Source: Aurantibacter_A sp965215845 (GTDB lineage Bacteria > Bacteroidota > Bacteroidia > Flavobacteriales > Flavobacteriaceae). From it: a stretch of 64,000 nt of DNA. The number at the start of each line of letters is the position of its first letter. Within the stretch, counting starts at the first letter, position 1. Below the pieces are notes generated by a model. It worked only from the letters and a program-made list of their open reading frames with translations. It searched no databases and was not told the origin of the DNA. The stretch spans positions 186,001 to 250,000 of the forward strand of contig CBDCEL010000004.1 of NCBI GenBank assembly GCA_965215845.1. Reading direction: 5' to 3'. The translations under genes and the position numbers were made by a program. Shown in pieces: positions 44,401-52,965 of the stretch.

Positions 44401-44766
44401 ACGACCGCTGACATTTTCACCTGTACCTACCCAAACAACATTCGTATTATTAGGGTCCAGGGTTACTGTACCTATGGAATATGTTGGTTGCTCGTCGAAG
44501 ATAGGTGTAAATGTAATTCCGCTATTGGTGGTTTTCCATAGGCCACCCGAACCGACAGCTATGTACCAAATGCTGTGGTTGTTCGGGTCAATGGCAATAT
44601 CAGCGATCCGACCGCCCATAAAGGCGGGTCCAATTTCCCTCAACTCGAGTCCAGATGCGGCTTTGGCCAATTCTTTTGAATTCTCTGTTTGGGCCAAGAT
44701 TGAGCATCCAAGGAGGGCCGATAAAAAAAATGACCCCGTTTTTTTCAATAAGCTGTTTTTAGGCAT
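41485..44766 (-). CDS. Large exported ten-Asp-box (sortilin/BNR-like) propeller protein
   Basis: A 1093-residue exported protein (signal region FFLSALLGCSILAQ; the LLGC could act as a lipobox). Ten Asp-box motifs are visible, for example SNDGGTTW, TVDGGKTW, STDNGETW, TRDAGKTF, TFDEGMTW, SEDQGNSW, SEDGGQSW and STDRGRSW, which should form one or two propellers over residues 30-760. The C-terminal 330 residues contain a beta domain and a helical region (LNRLNQLEKELYRLQRQLNG). It is often labelled glycosyl hydrolase, but no catalytic residues are recognised. It is a paralog of the protein at 58194-61445. Confidence 0.85.
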   Translation of the reverse strand: MPKNSLLKKTGSFFLSALLGCSILAQTENSKELAKAASGLELREIGPAFMGGRIADIAIDPNNHSIWYIAVGSGGLWKTTNSGITFTPIFDEQPTYSIGTVTLDPNNTNVVWVGTGENVSGRHVAWGDGVYRSNDGGTTWRQMGLANSEHIGRILVDPRNSDVVFVAAEGPLWSEGGERGLYKTVDGGKTWNLVLEIDKNTGVTDVEFDPSNPDVIYAAAYQRRRQIWSLLGGGPNSGIFKSTDNGETWRQVRTGLPEGDIGKIGLAVTPANPNLVYATVEANDKEKGFYRSSNRGESWSKQNSYISGGTGPHYYQEIEASPVNPDLVYQMDVFLHVTRDAGKTFKVLGTGREKHSDNHALWIDPDNGDHMLAGTDGGLYETFDEGMTWRHFPNLPISQFYKLGLDNAEPFYNIVGGAQDLGTLIGPSRTTNAEGIRNQDWYVPLGADGYESVFDPKNPNIVYMEIQQGLLHRLDRRSEEVLNIQPQPAPGEEPERWNWDSPLLISPHNNKRLYFGSQRVWRSEDQGNSWTPISKDLTTDTNRYELQTIDNRVWGSDALYDTGAMSKYATLTTLAESPVVEGLLYTGSDDGLIHISEDGGQSWQKSGALPKIRVRSFINDIEASPHNANTVFAVIDSHKFGDFSPYIFISTDRGRSWESISGDLPSGTIVWVLKQDYQNENLLFIGTEYGIYFSPNKGANWIKLDAGVPTIAFRDLELHERDSDLVGATFGRGFYVLDDYSALRALSTITDQYTNQLFSVRDAWWYVPSVPMQAKGMPGQGTTSYRAENPPFGALFTYYITDVPETGKTRRKKSEKKLREKKMSVPFPGWEKLRQEETENDPIVLLLVSDADGNPVRWIEGSAKKGLHRVNWDLKLPAPDPIDLTEPGFKPPWAGDAQGPLAAPGKYSVQLFVAQEGNFVPQGSAQEFQVKPVPNSVEGTDFTAVAQFQKLTNDLLRQLSSANKKLGEASDRLRHMKAALPETPKAELSLFNRLNQLEKELYRLQRQLNGDLVRQKFNESTKPSIRSRIGNVAYGHWETRQTPTETQKQNIEIGQRDFEKFKGELADYFQSFETFEADLEQAGAPYTPGRRLN

Positions 44767-44972
44767 GGTCGAATTATTTGAATGAATGAACCATTTTTAT
44801 ATTTGGTGAAGCCAATGGATCAATAAAGAAATGTTGTCAATTTTCAGCAAGCAAAACAAATTGAAACCGGGTAAAAAGCCGATTAAATCCCTTAAACACC
44901 AGGCAGTTCAAAACTGATTACCCATTATCAACGGGTTAAACTGTTTTGACAAACCGGATTCGGTCATCTTCT

Positions 44973-45000
44973 AAAAAGAAAAGACTGGTTATCTTTTCTT
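44973..45000 (-). terminator. AT-rich terminator after the ThuA/dehydrogenase gene
   Basis: On the minus strand AAGAAAAGA, a 7-nt loop and TCTTTTCTT form a 9-bp stem followed by T residues, 12 nt past the stop at 45012. The rest of 44767-44972 contains no gene that I can see. Confidence 0.5.
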
Positions 45001-45011
45001 ATGTTGATTGA

Positions 45012-48000
45012 TCAACTCCCAAAATTTACGTTCATCACAGCAACGAATCCCTCTCCACGTGGTTTGGATGGATCCGGTTTGTGAACGAAATACAACTCGT
45101 TGGCCTTTTCGTCCATTGGGCCGTTCAATACTATGGGGATTGTACCTATAAATGACCCTTGCGGCCCAGGCCTAAATTGGGACATTAAACTTCCTTTGCC
45201 TATGACCTCGCCATCAGGGGCATTTAAACGTAACTCAAAATCCATCGGGAAATCAGGTTTCTCCTGAAAGCCTGCAATCAGCGCAGCCGTTTTTATACCC
45301 TTTAAATCAATGTCGTCAAGTACAAACCAACCTTCTTCCGCAGGTACCATCAGTAACTTCATACCGCCATATTCCACTTGCATGAATTTGTCGAGTTTCA
45401 TGCCATTGGTAAATGAAACCATACTTCCTTTCAAAGCAACAGACTTTGTCCCGGTCAGGGGCAGCACCCCTTCCATACCGGTATCGGTATAGCTTGCGGT
45501 CAGCACCATGACATTAGCGCCCGGGGTTGGCTGTGGAATTATGTTCCCTGCGGCAGGCAGTGACTTGGTTTTGGAAGAATTTTCGGCCAATGAAAGTATA
45601 TACTCGACAATTTGACGGGTCTCTTCTTTGGTGAGATCTGGGTGTGCGGGCATCACTACTTCTCCCCATACGCCACCACCGCCTTCTACCATTCGCTTTT
45701 GAAGATAGCTTTTGCCATTGGGATCGTCTTTGTACTTCATCGCGACATCGTAATAATTCGGCCCGATCGAAGTTTCCTTCTCTTTATGGCAGGTCTTGCA
45801 ATCCAATGCCTGCGTCAAGGCCTTACCGGTCACAGCCGCCGAAACCTCTTGATGGCCCAAGGATTTATTCTGTTCATCAAAGCTTTCAAGATAATCTACC
45901 GAAACGTAAAGGTTTTCAGGGTCGATCTCACTTCCATCGGGGTCTTTGACCGATACCGCATAACTCACCGGAATACCGGGCATAAAGAATGAAGAATTTC
46001 CTCCTTTGAATTCAATGTCGACTTCAGGCCTTGAATTTCCGGCAACCACCGAAACAATATTACTTTTGGCGGACTCACCTTTATCATCTTTGACTTCAAC
46101 CGAGATCTTATAGTCTCCCGCATCGGCATAAGAATATGTAATTTCGGGTTCGCTGGTTTCTTTGGTCTCACCATTGCCCAAATGCCAGACATAAGAGATC
46201 GGATCATTTTCTCGATCGCTGGCCTTTACAGTGGCCTTCACCGAAAGTGGTAATTGCCCAGAGGTTTTATCAACCATCATATTATCGATGACAGGAGGGC
46301 GATTTCCACCATTGAATTCGACATAGCCCAATGATGAGTTTGCATTCTGGGTGAACCAACCGCTTCCATATTCCAAAAGATAGAGACGGCCATCAGGACC
46401 CATTTCCATGTCGATAAGGCTATTCACTTCTATCTCTGGGGCGAAGGGCTCCATTTTATTGAAAGTACCGTCATCGAAAAAATGTGCGGCCATCATCCAA
46501 CCACGCATCCAGTCATAAATAATTACTTTTTCATCATAATAGTCAGGGAGTCCGCCCCCGTCGGGGTACATATCGGAATAGTACGTCGGGCCTGCCATGG
46601 CATTTCTGCCTCCAGTGCCGACCTGTGGAAAATCGGGTGTATCAACGTAGGGATAAAAAACATAGGCTGGTTGGGCAGGTGGAAGTTCTTTTAAGCCTGT
46701 ATTGTTTTTTGAATCGTTGATGGGTTTTTCGGGATCAAAAGTGATTCCGCTTTCCCCTGTTTGGTAATCATAGTCGACATACGGTTTATTGTCTCCAATG
46801 AACAAGGGCCAACCAAAATTACCGGCCTCACGTGCCTGGTTCATTTCATCATACCCGCGAGACCCCCGTTTGGCGATATCGTCTTCTCGGGCATCCGGTC
46901 CCACATCGCCCCAATAGACATAGCCCTTTTTTGGATCTACCGATATACGGTAAGGGTTGCGATGACCCATCGTATAAATCTCGGGCCGTGTTTTTTCAGT
47001 ACCTACGGGAAAAAGGTTCCCTTCAGGGATATCGTAACTTCCATCTTCATTGACCTTTATACGAAGAATTTTACCCCTTAAGTCATTTGTATTTCCCGAC
47101 GACCGGCGGGCATCATATTGTTTCTTCCCCGGAAGATCGTTCAAAGGGGCATAACCATTGTTAACGTATTCTGCACCCTTCTCGTCGAAGGGCGTTGAAT
47201 TGTCCCCTGTTGACAAATACAATAATCCATCTCCACCAAAGGCAATCGAACCACCGGTATGACAGCAGATTTCACGATCGGAGGCAACATCCAAGATTTT
47301 TTGTTCAGACGCCATATCCCAGACCCCATCTTTGAATTTGAAACGGGACAAGCGATTGACCTGCTCGGTTCCGGTCGGGGCAAAATAGGCATAAACCCAG
47401 TTGTTTTTAGCGTAATCGGGATCCTTTTGTAAGCCCATTAAGCCCTCTTCGACATTGACCCCAGGCGTGTTCAAGGCCTTTGCATATACATCTAAGGCGG
47501 CAACTTGGGTCAGACTATCGGTACTCGGGCTATATAACAATATTTCTCCCCGACGTTGTGCAATCAAAACATCGTTATCTGGCAAAATGGTCATTTCGAT
47601 GGGCTCAAAAAATTTACCAACGGACAGTTGCACTTTTGAAAAACGATCACCATCGGGCGGAATTTGGGTGGTCGCCTTGGAATAATCCAAATTTAGATTT
47701 TCGCCGATTGCATATTGAATGCCTCCCAGCAAATGTTTTAGAAAAAGGTCTTCAGAATAGCTTTCATCGGTATGACCTCCTCCGGTATAAAATGCGCGCC
47801 CACCATCGAATTCATGATACCATGCAATCGGGTGAAAATCGCCATTCTGCCCTCCTTCATAAGTCGATTCGTCTAGGGTCATCAATACATTGACATCCGG
47901 ATTTATCTTTTTATAGTTGTAAAGCTCGTCGGTTCGATGCCATACCGAGTCGGTAAACATCTTTGTAGAAATATGGCTGTTGTCCTTGATGATGAAATCG

Positions 48001-48428
48001 GCCTCGGGCGTGCCGGCCGGGTGGCTAAGAAAATACGCTCCGGCCAATTTGTTATACCACCCCCAATCGTACTCGGTATCGGCGGCAGCGTGTACACCGA
48101 CATAACCCCCGCCCGCTTGAATATAGCGCTCAAACGCAGCCTCTTGCTTGGCATCAAGCACATTTCCCGTAGTACTTAGAAATACAACAGCCGAATATTG
48201 TTTTAGGTTTTCCTCATTGAAAACTTCGCCATTTTTGGTGGTATCGACCTCAAAACCATTTTCGTTGCCAAGCACTTGTATGGCTGCCATACCGGCTGGA
48301 ATAGAGACATGCTTAAAGCCCATGGTTTTTGAAAAGACCAGGATTTTTGGCTTTCCACCCCGCTTATTTCCACAGGAGCAAATCACCATTGCACAAAGCA
48401 GTGCCGTAATTAGATATACTTTTTTCAT
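45012..48428 (-). CDS. Multidomain lipoprotein: ThuA, sugar dehydrogenase, PKD, cytochrome c, C-terminal beta domain
   Basis: A 1138-residue exported lipoprotein (lipobox MVICSC, Cys near 17-19). Domains in order: ThuA-like glutamine-amidotransferase fold (about 29-240, VHAAADTEYDWGWYNKLAG); a PQQ-type glucose/sorbosone dehydrogenase propeller (about 262-690, EEGLMGLQKDPDY, CCHTGGSIAFGGDGLLYLST); a PKD domain (about 700-800, YSYADAGDYKISVEVKDDKG); a c-type haem site CKTCH (about residue 879); and a C-terminal beta domain like carbohydrate-binding modules (about 960-1138). It probably oxidises a sugar and passes electrons to its own haem. It diverges from an alcohol dehydrogenase gene across a 139-bp region. 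Confidence 0.9.
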   Translation of the reverse strand: MKKVYLITALLCAMVICSCGNKRGGKPKILVFSKTMGFKHVSIPAGMAAIQVLGNENGFEVDTTKNGEVFNEENLKQYSAVVFLSTTGNVLDAKQEAAFERYIQAGGGYVGVHAAADTEYDWGWYNKLAGAYFLSHPAGTPEADFIIKDNSHISTKMFTDSVWHRTDELYNYKKINPDVNVLMTLDESTYEGGQNGDFHPIAWYHEFDGGRAFYTGGGHTDESYSEDLFLKHLLGGIQYAIGENLNLDYSKATTQIPPDGDRFSKVQLSVGKFFEPIEMTILPDNDVLIAQRRGEILLYSPSTDSLTQVAALDVYAKALNTPGVNVEEGLMGLQKDPDYAKNNWVYAYFAPTGTEQVNRLSRFKFKDGVWDMASEQKILDVASDREICCHTGGSIAFGGDGLLYLSTGDNSTPFDEKGAEYVNNGYAPLNDLPGKKQYDARRSSGNTNDLRGKILRIKVNEDGSYDIPEGNLFPVGTEKTRPEIYTMGHRNPYRISVDPKKGYVYWGDVGPDAREDDIAKRGSRGYDEMNQAREAGNFGWPLFIGDNKPYVDYDYQTGESGITFDPEKPINDSKNNTGLKELPPAQPAYVFYPYVDTPDFPQVGTGGRNAMAGPTYYSDMYPDGGGLPDYYDEKVIIYDWMRGWMMAAHFFDDGTFNKMEPFAPEIEVNSLIDMEMGPDGRLYLLEYGSGWFTQNANSSLGYVEFNGGNRPPVIDNMMVDKTSGQLPLSVKATVKASDRENDPISYVWHLGNGETKETSEPEITYSYADAGDYKISVEVKDDKGESAKSNIVSVVAGNSRPEVDIEFKGGNSSFFMPGIPVSYAVSVKDPDGSEIDPENLYVSVDYLESFDEQNKSLGHQEVSAAVTGKALTQALDCKTCHKEKETSIGPNYYDVAMKYKDDPNGKSYLQKRMVEGGGGVWGEVVMPAHPDLTKEETRQIVEYILSLAENSSKTKSLPAAGNIIPQPTPGANVMVLTASYTDTGMEGVLPLTGTKSVALKGSMVSFTNGMKLDKFMQVEYGGMKLLMVPAEEGWFVLDDIDLKGIKTAALIAGFQEKPDFPMDFELRLNAPDGEVIGKGSLMSQFRPGPQGSFIGTIPIVLNGPMDEKANELYFVHKPDPSKPRGEGFVAVMNVNFGS

Positions 48429-48460
48429 TTAATTTGTGAATATTGAGTTAATCAATCTCC

Positions 48461-48536
48461 TAAAATAGCAATTCCGACCTTCAAAAACCAAGGCGCCAAT
48501 GACTAAAGCCTTATTTTTATTAAAAATGCTATTTTA
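48461..48536. promoter_or_regulatory. Mirrored 10-bp elements in a divergent promoter region
   Basis: TAAAATAGCA (48461-48470) and its exact reverse complement TGCTATTTTA (48527-48536) lie about 32 nt upstream of the two divergent starts (48428 and 48568). Each may be a promoter -7 core (TATTTTA) or one half of a shared operator. Confidence 0.5.
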
Positions 48537-48567
48537 ATATCTTCTGAATGGCATAATCTCAAAAGGA

Positions 48568-49608
48568 ATGAAAGCATTGGTATATGAGAAATTTCAAGAG
48601 GGCCTCAAGATTCAGAATGTACCGGACCCCCGCCCAAAACCTGATGGGGTCATTGTAAAAGTTTCCGCCTCTGGATTGTGTCGAAGCGATTGGCACGGTT
48701 GGATGGGCCATGATCCAGACATAACGCTTCCACATGTTCCGGGCCATGAATTGGCAGGTACGATTGAGACCATTGGAAAGGAAGTAAAACATTTCAAAGT
48801 TGGTGATCGAGTGACTGTTCCGTTCGTCTGCGGATGTGGAAATTGCATACAATGTAAATCGGGAAACCATCAGGTTTGCGACCATCAGTCCCAGCCAGGT
48901 TTTACGCATTGGGGCTCCTTTGCCGAATATGTGGCACTGGACCATACCAATATCAATCTGGTGAGACTTCCGGACGAAATCAATGATGTGACCGCGGCAA
49001 CCCTCGGATGTCGATTTATTACTTCCTTTAGAGCAGTCGTCGATCAAGGCAAAGTCAAAGAGGGACAGTTTGTGGCCGTTCATGGTTGTGGTGGTGTAGG
49101 GCTTTCGGCCATTATGATCGCCAATGCCCTTGGGGCTCAAACAATCGCCGTGGACATCAATGAGGAAAACTTGAAATTGGCCAAAACACTTGGTGCCGTA
49201 GCCACCATCAATGCCCATTCAAAAGAAAATATTGTAGACGCCATCAAGGAATTAACCAATGGCGGGGCACATGTTTCCATAGATGCCCTTGGTAGTCAAA
49301 CCACTTGTTACAATTCGATTTCAAGTCTTCGTAAAAGGGGGAAGCACATTCAAGTTGGCCTGATGACAGAAGGCCATAGACATCCACAACTGCCCATGGA
49401 CCAAGTTATCGCACATGAACTTGAAATCATCGGCAGTCATGGTATGCAGGCGCACAAATATCCCGAAATGCTTAAAATGATACGAAATGGAAAACTACAT
49501 CCGGAAAAGTTGGTCGGCCGAACCATTTCCTTGGAAGAGGCCGCAACAGAACTTCCGAAAATGAACGATTTTCGAAACACCGGAGTTCTGATAATAGATT
49601 CTTTTTAA
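48568..49608 (+). CDS. Zinc-dependent alcohol dehydrogenase
   Basis: A 346-residue cytoplasmic medium-chain dehydrogenase. The catalytic zinc ligands lie in SGLCRSDWHGW (Cys near 36) and VPGHELAGTIE (His). The structural zinc site is the four-Cys block CGCGNCIQCKSGNHQVC (about 91-107). The NAD(P)-binding glycine motif is GCGGVGLSA (about 175). The substrate is unknown; family members oxidise primary or secondary alcohols or sugar alcohols. It is divergent from the ThuA/sugar-dehydrogenase lipoprotein and one base before a YdeI-type gene, so the two downstream genes are an operon. Confidence 0.92.
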   Translation: MKALVYEKFQEGLKIQNVPDPRPKPDGVIVKVSASGLCRSDWHGWMGHDPDITLPHVPGHELAGTIETIGKEVKHFKVGDRVTVPFVCGCGNCIQCKSGNHQVCDHQSQPGFTHWGSFAEYVALDHTNINLVRLPDEINDVTAATLGCRFITSFRAVVDQGKVKEGQFVAVHGCGGVGLSAIMIANALGAQTIAVDINEENLKLAKTLGAVATINAHSKENIVDAIKELTNGGAHVSIDALGSQTTCYNSISSLRKRGKHIQVGLMTEGHRHPQLPMDQVIAHELEIIGSHGMQAHKYPEMLKMIRNGKLHPEKLVGRTISLEEAATELPKMNDFRNTGVLIIDSF

Positions 49609-49609
49609 A

Positions 49610-50191
49610 ATGCAAGAAATAGAAGAGCAATACTTTAAGAACGACAAAGAATTTCGTAGTTGGCTGCATAAGAACCATGACCGATCCAAGGGTGTCTATC
49701 TAATATTCTATGCCGTTAGCCACGAGAACGAAAGTATGCGTTGGGAAGAGGCGGTTCGGGTCGCCCTTTGCTACGGTTGGATAGATAGCACGGTCAAAAA
49801 CATCGGCCCAGGAAAACGCAGACAATATTTTTGCCCGCGAAAACCAAAGAGTGTCTGGAGCAAGGTCAATAAAGATCACATCAAAGAATTGATTTCGCAA
49901 GGGCTGATGCACGACAGCGGGCATGCTACAATAGCGATGGCCAAAAAAAATGGTTCATGGGCTGCACTCGATGACGTAGAAAATGGGGTTATTCCCCAGG
50001 ACCTTCAAAAAGCCTTTAATCGAAATAAAAAAGCCTTCAGCAACTTTCAAGGTTTTACAAGGGGCCAGCGAAAAAGTTATCTATATTGGTTAAATAGTGC
50101 AAAACGAGACGAAACCAGACAGAAGCGGATATCCACTATTATTGAACACTGTGCGGCAAATCTCAAGTACTTAAACGGCGGAGGAAGATGA
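49610..50191 (+). CDS. YdeI/OmpD-associated (bacteriocin-protection-like) family protein
   Basis: A 193-residue cytoplasmic protein. The N-terminal signature WEEAVRVALCYGWIDSTVKN, followed by YFCPRKPKSVWSKVN, is typical of the YdeI/OmpD-associated group; the C-terminal part FQGFTRGQRKSYLYWLNSAK continues with RDETRQKRI and ends the OmdA-like helical domain. The biochemical function is unknown. It follows the alcohol dehydrogenase after one base and its last 21 nt overlap the end of the convergent MFS gene, sharing the strand pair. Confidence 0.88.
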   Translation: MQEIEEQYFKNDKEFRSWLHKNHDRSKGVYLIFYAVSHENESMRWEEAVRVALCYGWIDSTVKNIGPGKRRQYFCPRKPKSVWSKVNKDHIKELISQGLMHDSGHATIAMAKKNGSWAALDDVENGVIPQDLQKAFNRNKKAFSNFQGFTRGQRKSYLYWLNSAKRDETRQKRISTIIEHCAANLKYLNGGGR

Positions 50192-51457
50192 TGCCCTTAA
50201 TCGTTTTTTGTCATATAAACGATAATAGATGAGTGAGGCAATGCCACCAACTAGGGCAAATGCGGTCAACATCCAAAAGACATTTTGATGGCCGGTTTCT
50301 TGTTTGGGGTACATATCAAGTAGATAGCCATAGGCCGGTCCTGCAAAAATATCAGGTGTATAGCCGATCACTGACATCAAGCCTACGGCGGTTCCGGTCA
50401 AGACCAATGGAATATTTCCTGCCTGCATTACGGCAAAATAAAGGGCCCTTGCCGCATAAACCCCTACGGCGACAATGACGACCGAAAGAAAGAACAACGC
50501 AGTGGCCGATGGCTCTATAACACCGGAAGCAAATAAAACCCCTCCTATAACCGAAACGATAAAGCTAAAAACCAGCCACAGGGTGATTTTAAAACGGTCG
50601 ACCAAAAGTCCCACCGAAATACCGACGGTCGGACGTAAAAATTGCAAAAAAGTACCTACCTGGGCAGATTTTACTTGATCATATAACATCACTTCATTGG
50701 CATACTGTGAAACAATATCCGTTATTTTATAACCCGTATACGCGCAAAGAATAATGACCATCAGTAACCATACCGATGGGAGTCTCAAAACGGAACCTAT
50801 CTGCCGGATCGTTATTCTTTCCAGCTGAATTTCCTTTTCGTCTACATTTGATTTCATGAAAAACCAAGTCAAAATACCAATGACCGAAATAATAATGGCC
50901 GAACAATAGAGTACATATTTGAATGAATTCTTTCTCTCTGAAAGTTGTGCCAATTCAATATCCGTGGAAATAAAGATTGAAAAAATCAAAACCCCTAGCA
51001 ACCCAAAAAGTGCTCCGGTAAGTCCGCGACCACCATCCAAAAGACCATAAGCCCTACCCTGCGATGAAGCACCGCCCCATACGCGGGTCGCCTTGATCAT
51101 CGGGGCCCAAAACAAGAAAATAGTCGTAAAGCCCCAATAGCCATATAAAACCTGTAACATAGCCAAACTGGGAAAAGTGGCATAAACGATTCCTCCGGCA
51201 GCGGTCATCCAAAGAGCCAATGCCATCAATTTTCGGGGGGGGTATTTATCCGCCAACGGTCCACCTAGAAGGTATGAAACCATTGCCACTATTCCATAAA
51301 CCGATACTCCCAGATTATACTCCAGGTTGGTCATTTCAAACACCTCCAATACCGTCGGCCTAAATATACGTGGCAAAACAAAGGGAAGTATAAAAACGGC
51401 CTCCCCTGCCAAAATTAGAAGAACTAAAAAATACCAGGGAGCCGCTTGCTTTTTCAT
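50171..51457 (-). CDS. MFS transporter
   Basis: A 428-residue inner-membrane carrier with about twelve hydrophobic segments. The start is taken as ATG 51457 (MKKQAAPWYFLVLLILAGEA), as eight further upstream codons lack membrane character. The MFS A-type loop between helices 2 and 3 is LGGPLADKYPPRKLMALALW. A long polar stretch near residue 205 (KSNVDEKEIQLERI) separates the two halves. The substrate cannot be predicted; it resembles the sugar-phosphate/organic-anion group in general layout. It ends in a serine run and overlaps the 3' end of the YdeI-type gene. Confidence 0.87.
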   Translation of the reverse strand: MKKQAAPWYFLVLLILAGEAVFILPFVLPRIFRPTVLEVFEMTNLEYNLGVSVYGIVAMVSYLLGGPLADKYPPRKLMALALWMTAAGGIVYATFPSLAMLQVLYGYWGFTTIFLFWAPMIKATRVWGGASSQGRAYGLLDGGRGLTGALFGLLGVLIFSIFISTDIELAQLSERKNSFKYVLYCSAIIISVIGILTWFFMKSNVDEKEIQLERITIRQIGSVLRLPSVWLLMVIILCAYTGYKITDIVSQYANEVMLYDQVKSAQVGTFLQFLRPTVGISVGLLVDRFKITLWLVFSFIVSVIGGVLFASGVIEPSATALFFLSVVIVAVGVYAARALYFAVMQAGNIPLVLTGTAVGLMSVIGYTPDIFAGPAYGYLLDMYPKQETGHQNVFWMLTAFALVGGIASLIYYRLYDKKRLRASSSSAV

Positions 51458-51565
51458 AGGATCGCAGAAAGATAACCACATCCTACGAATTACCGAAAAT
51501 ATCTCAAAATTGGGGAAGGGCCTTATTGTAAAATATTATCTTTAAAGGACCAAAAAGTAGGTGCA

Positions 51566-52942
51566 ATGAAAAAATTAATATTCGTCTTAACTTTAATCTT
51601 CTTATGTTCTTGCAATCAAGCCCAAGAAGAAGTAAGCCCGACCGCAATCTTGATCTCAGATGTGAACATCGTTGACGTTCGGTCTGGCACCATTCTGGAA
51701 AATCGACAGGTAGTCATTGACTCGGGAAAAATCAAAAGCATTTACGAAACGATCCCGAATGGTGAATTATACCCTCAGAATATTGACGGAAGCGGAAAAT
51801 ACCTCATGCCGGGGTTGGCCGAAATGCATGCACATATTCCAGCACCATCTGCCGGTGAGAAGCGGATCGAGGAGGTGCTTTTTCTTTACCTCTCGAACGG
51901 CATAACCACCATTCGTGGTATGCTCGGCGACCCTGCACACTTGGTTTTGAGGGAAAAGGCATTTAGCGGAGACATTTTAAGTCCGCGTATTTTCACTTCG
52001 AGCCCGTCTCTAAACGGCAATTCCGTTCGTACCGTGGAGGAAGCCTCAATCAAGGTATCGGATTACAAAAATGCGGGTTATGACTTTTTGAAAATCCACC
52101 CAGGTATCAAAAGGGATGTTTTCGACCAACTGGTGCGCACATCCAATGCGGTGGGAATTACCTTCGCAGGCCATGTTCCGGTTGATGTCGGTATTCGTCA
52201 TGCCCTTGAAAGCAAATTTGCCTCCATCGATCATGTCGACGGATTTTTGGAAGGCCTTGTACCTGAATCGGCCGATGTACAGCCCAACCAAAATGGTTTC
52301 TTCGGGTACAACTTTACCGATTTGGCCGATGCCTCAAAAATCGATGAGTTGGTAGCGATGTCCAAAGAAAACAAAGTCTGGATCGTACCCACCCAAAGTC
52401 TTTTCACAAAATGGTTTGCTCCTACCACCGCAGACGAAATGCTCGCATTACCGGAAATGAAATATATGCAGGCCTCCACCTTACAAACTTGGAGGCAACG
52501 GAAAGAACAGGCTACAGGCGAAGGCACTACTTTTGACAAGGCCCAATGGGAAAGGTTCGATGCCCTTCGCAAACAACTAATCAAAAAATTAAGCGATAAT
52601 GGGCATGGAATGCTTCTAGGCTCTGATGCGCCCCAATTGTTCAATGTACCCGGGTTTTCCATACACAAGGAAATGCAAGATATGGCAGATGCCGGAATGA
52701 CCAATTTGGAAATTATTCAATCGGGTACCATAAACCCGGCCAAGTATTTTGGATTGGAGAATACCTTTGGTGAAATCAAAGAGGGCCTAGACGCCGATTT
52801 ATTTTTGATCGACGGCAACCCTCTTGAAAATTTAAATGCACTGCAAAAACCTTTCGGAGTTATGCGTCAGGGGAAATGGATGCCAAAAGTGGAAATTGAC
52901 AAAAGACTGGAAGAAATACAACGCTCCGCTGCCAATAACTGA
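51566..52942 (+). CDS. Amidohydrolase family lipoprotein
   Basis: A 458-residue exported metal-dependent hydrolase; the lipobox is LIFLCSC (Cys near 16-17). The N-terminal metal motif HxH is present (GLAEMHAHIP, about 92), with a possible metal His in ITFAGHVPVDV and IDHVDGF, and the catalytic Asp in GMLLGSDAPQL. The C-terminal part follows the usual beta-sandwich return GEIKEGLDADLFLIDGNPLE. The substrate is unknown: prolidase-like dipeptidases and imidazolonepropionase relatives share this form. Part of its 3' end is repeated in decayed form at 53587-53725. Confidence 0.9.
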   Translation: MKKLIFVLTLIFLCSCNQAQEEVSPTAILISDVNIVDVRSGTILENRQVVIDSGKIKSIYETIPNGELYPQNIDGSGKYLMPGLAEMHAHIPAPSAGEKRIEEVLFLYLSNGITTIRGMLGDPAHLVLREKAFSGDILSPRIFTSSPSLNGNSVRTVEEASIKVSDYKNAGYDFLKIHPGIKRDVFDQLVRTSNAVGITFAGHVPVDVGIRHALESKFASIDHVDGFLEGLVPESADVQPNQNGFFGYNFTDLADASKIDELVAMSKENKVWIVPTQSLFTKWFAPTTADEMLALPEMKYMQASTLQTWRQRKEQATGEGTTFDKAQWERFDALRKQLIKKLSDNGHGMLLGSDAPQLFNVPGFSIHKEMQDMADAGMTNLEIIQSGTINPAKYFGLENTFGEIKEGLDADLFLIDGNPLENLNALQKPFGVMRQGKWMPKVEIDKRLEEIQRSAANN

Positions 52943-52965
52943 CTATCTTTTGTATTCTAAAATGT

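Noticed and set aside
43213..44785. Several open frames on the plus strand opposite the Asp-box gene
   Set aside because: They mirror a long, repeat-rich coding frame and show no domain, signal or promoter of their own.
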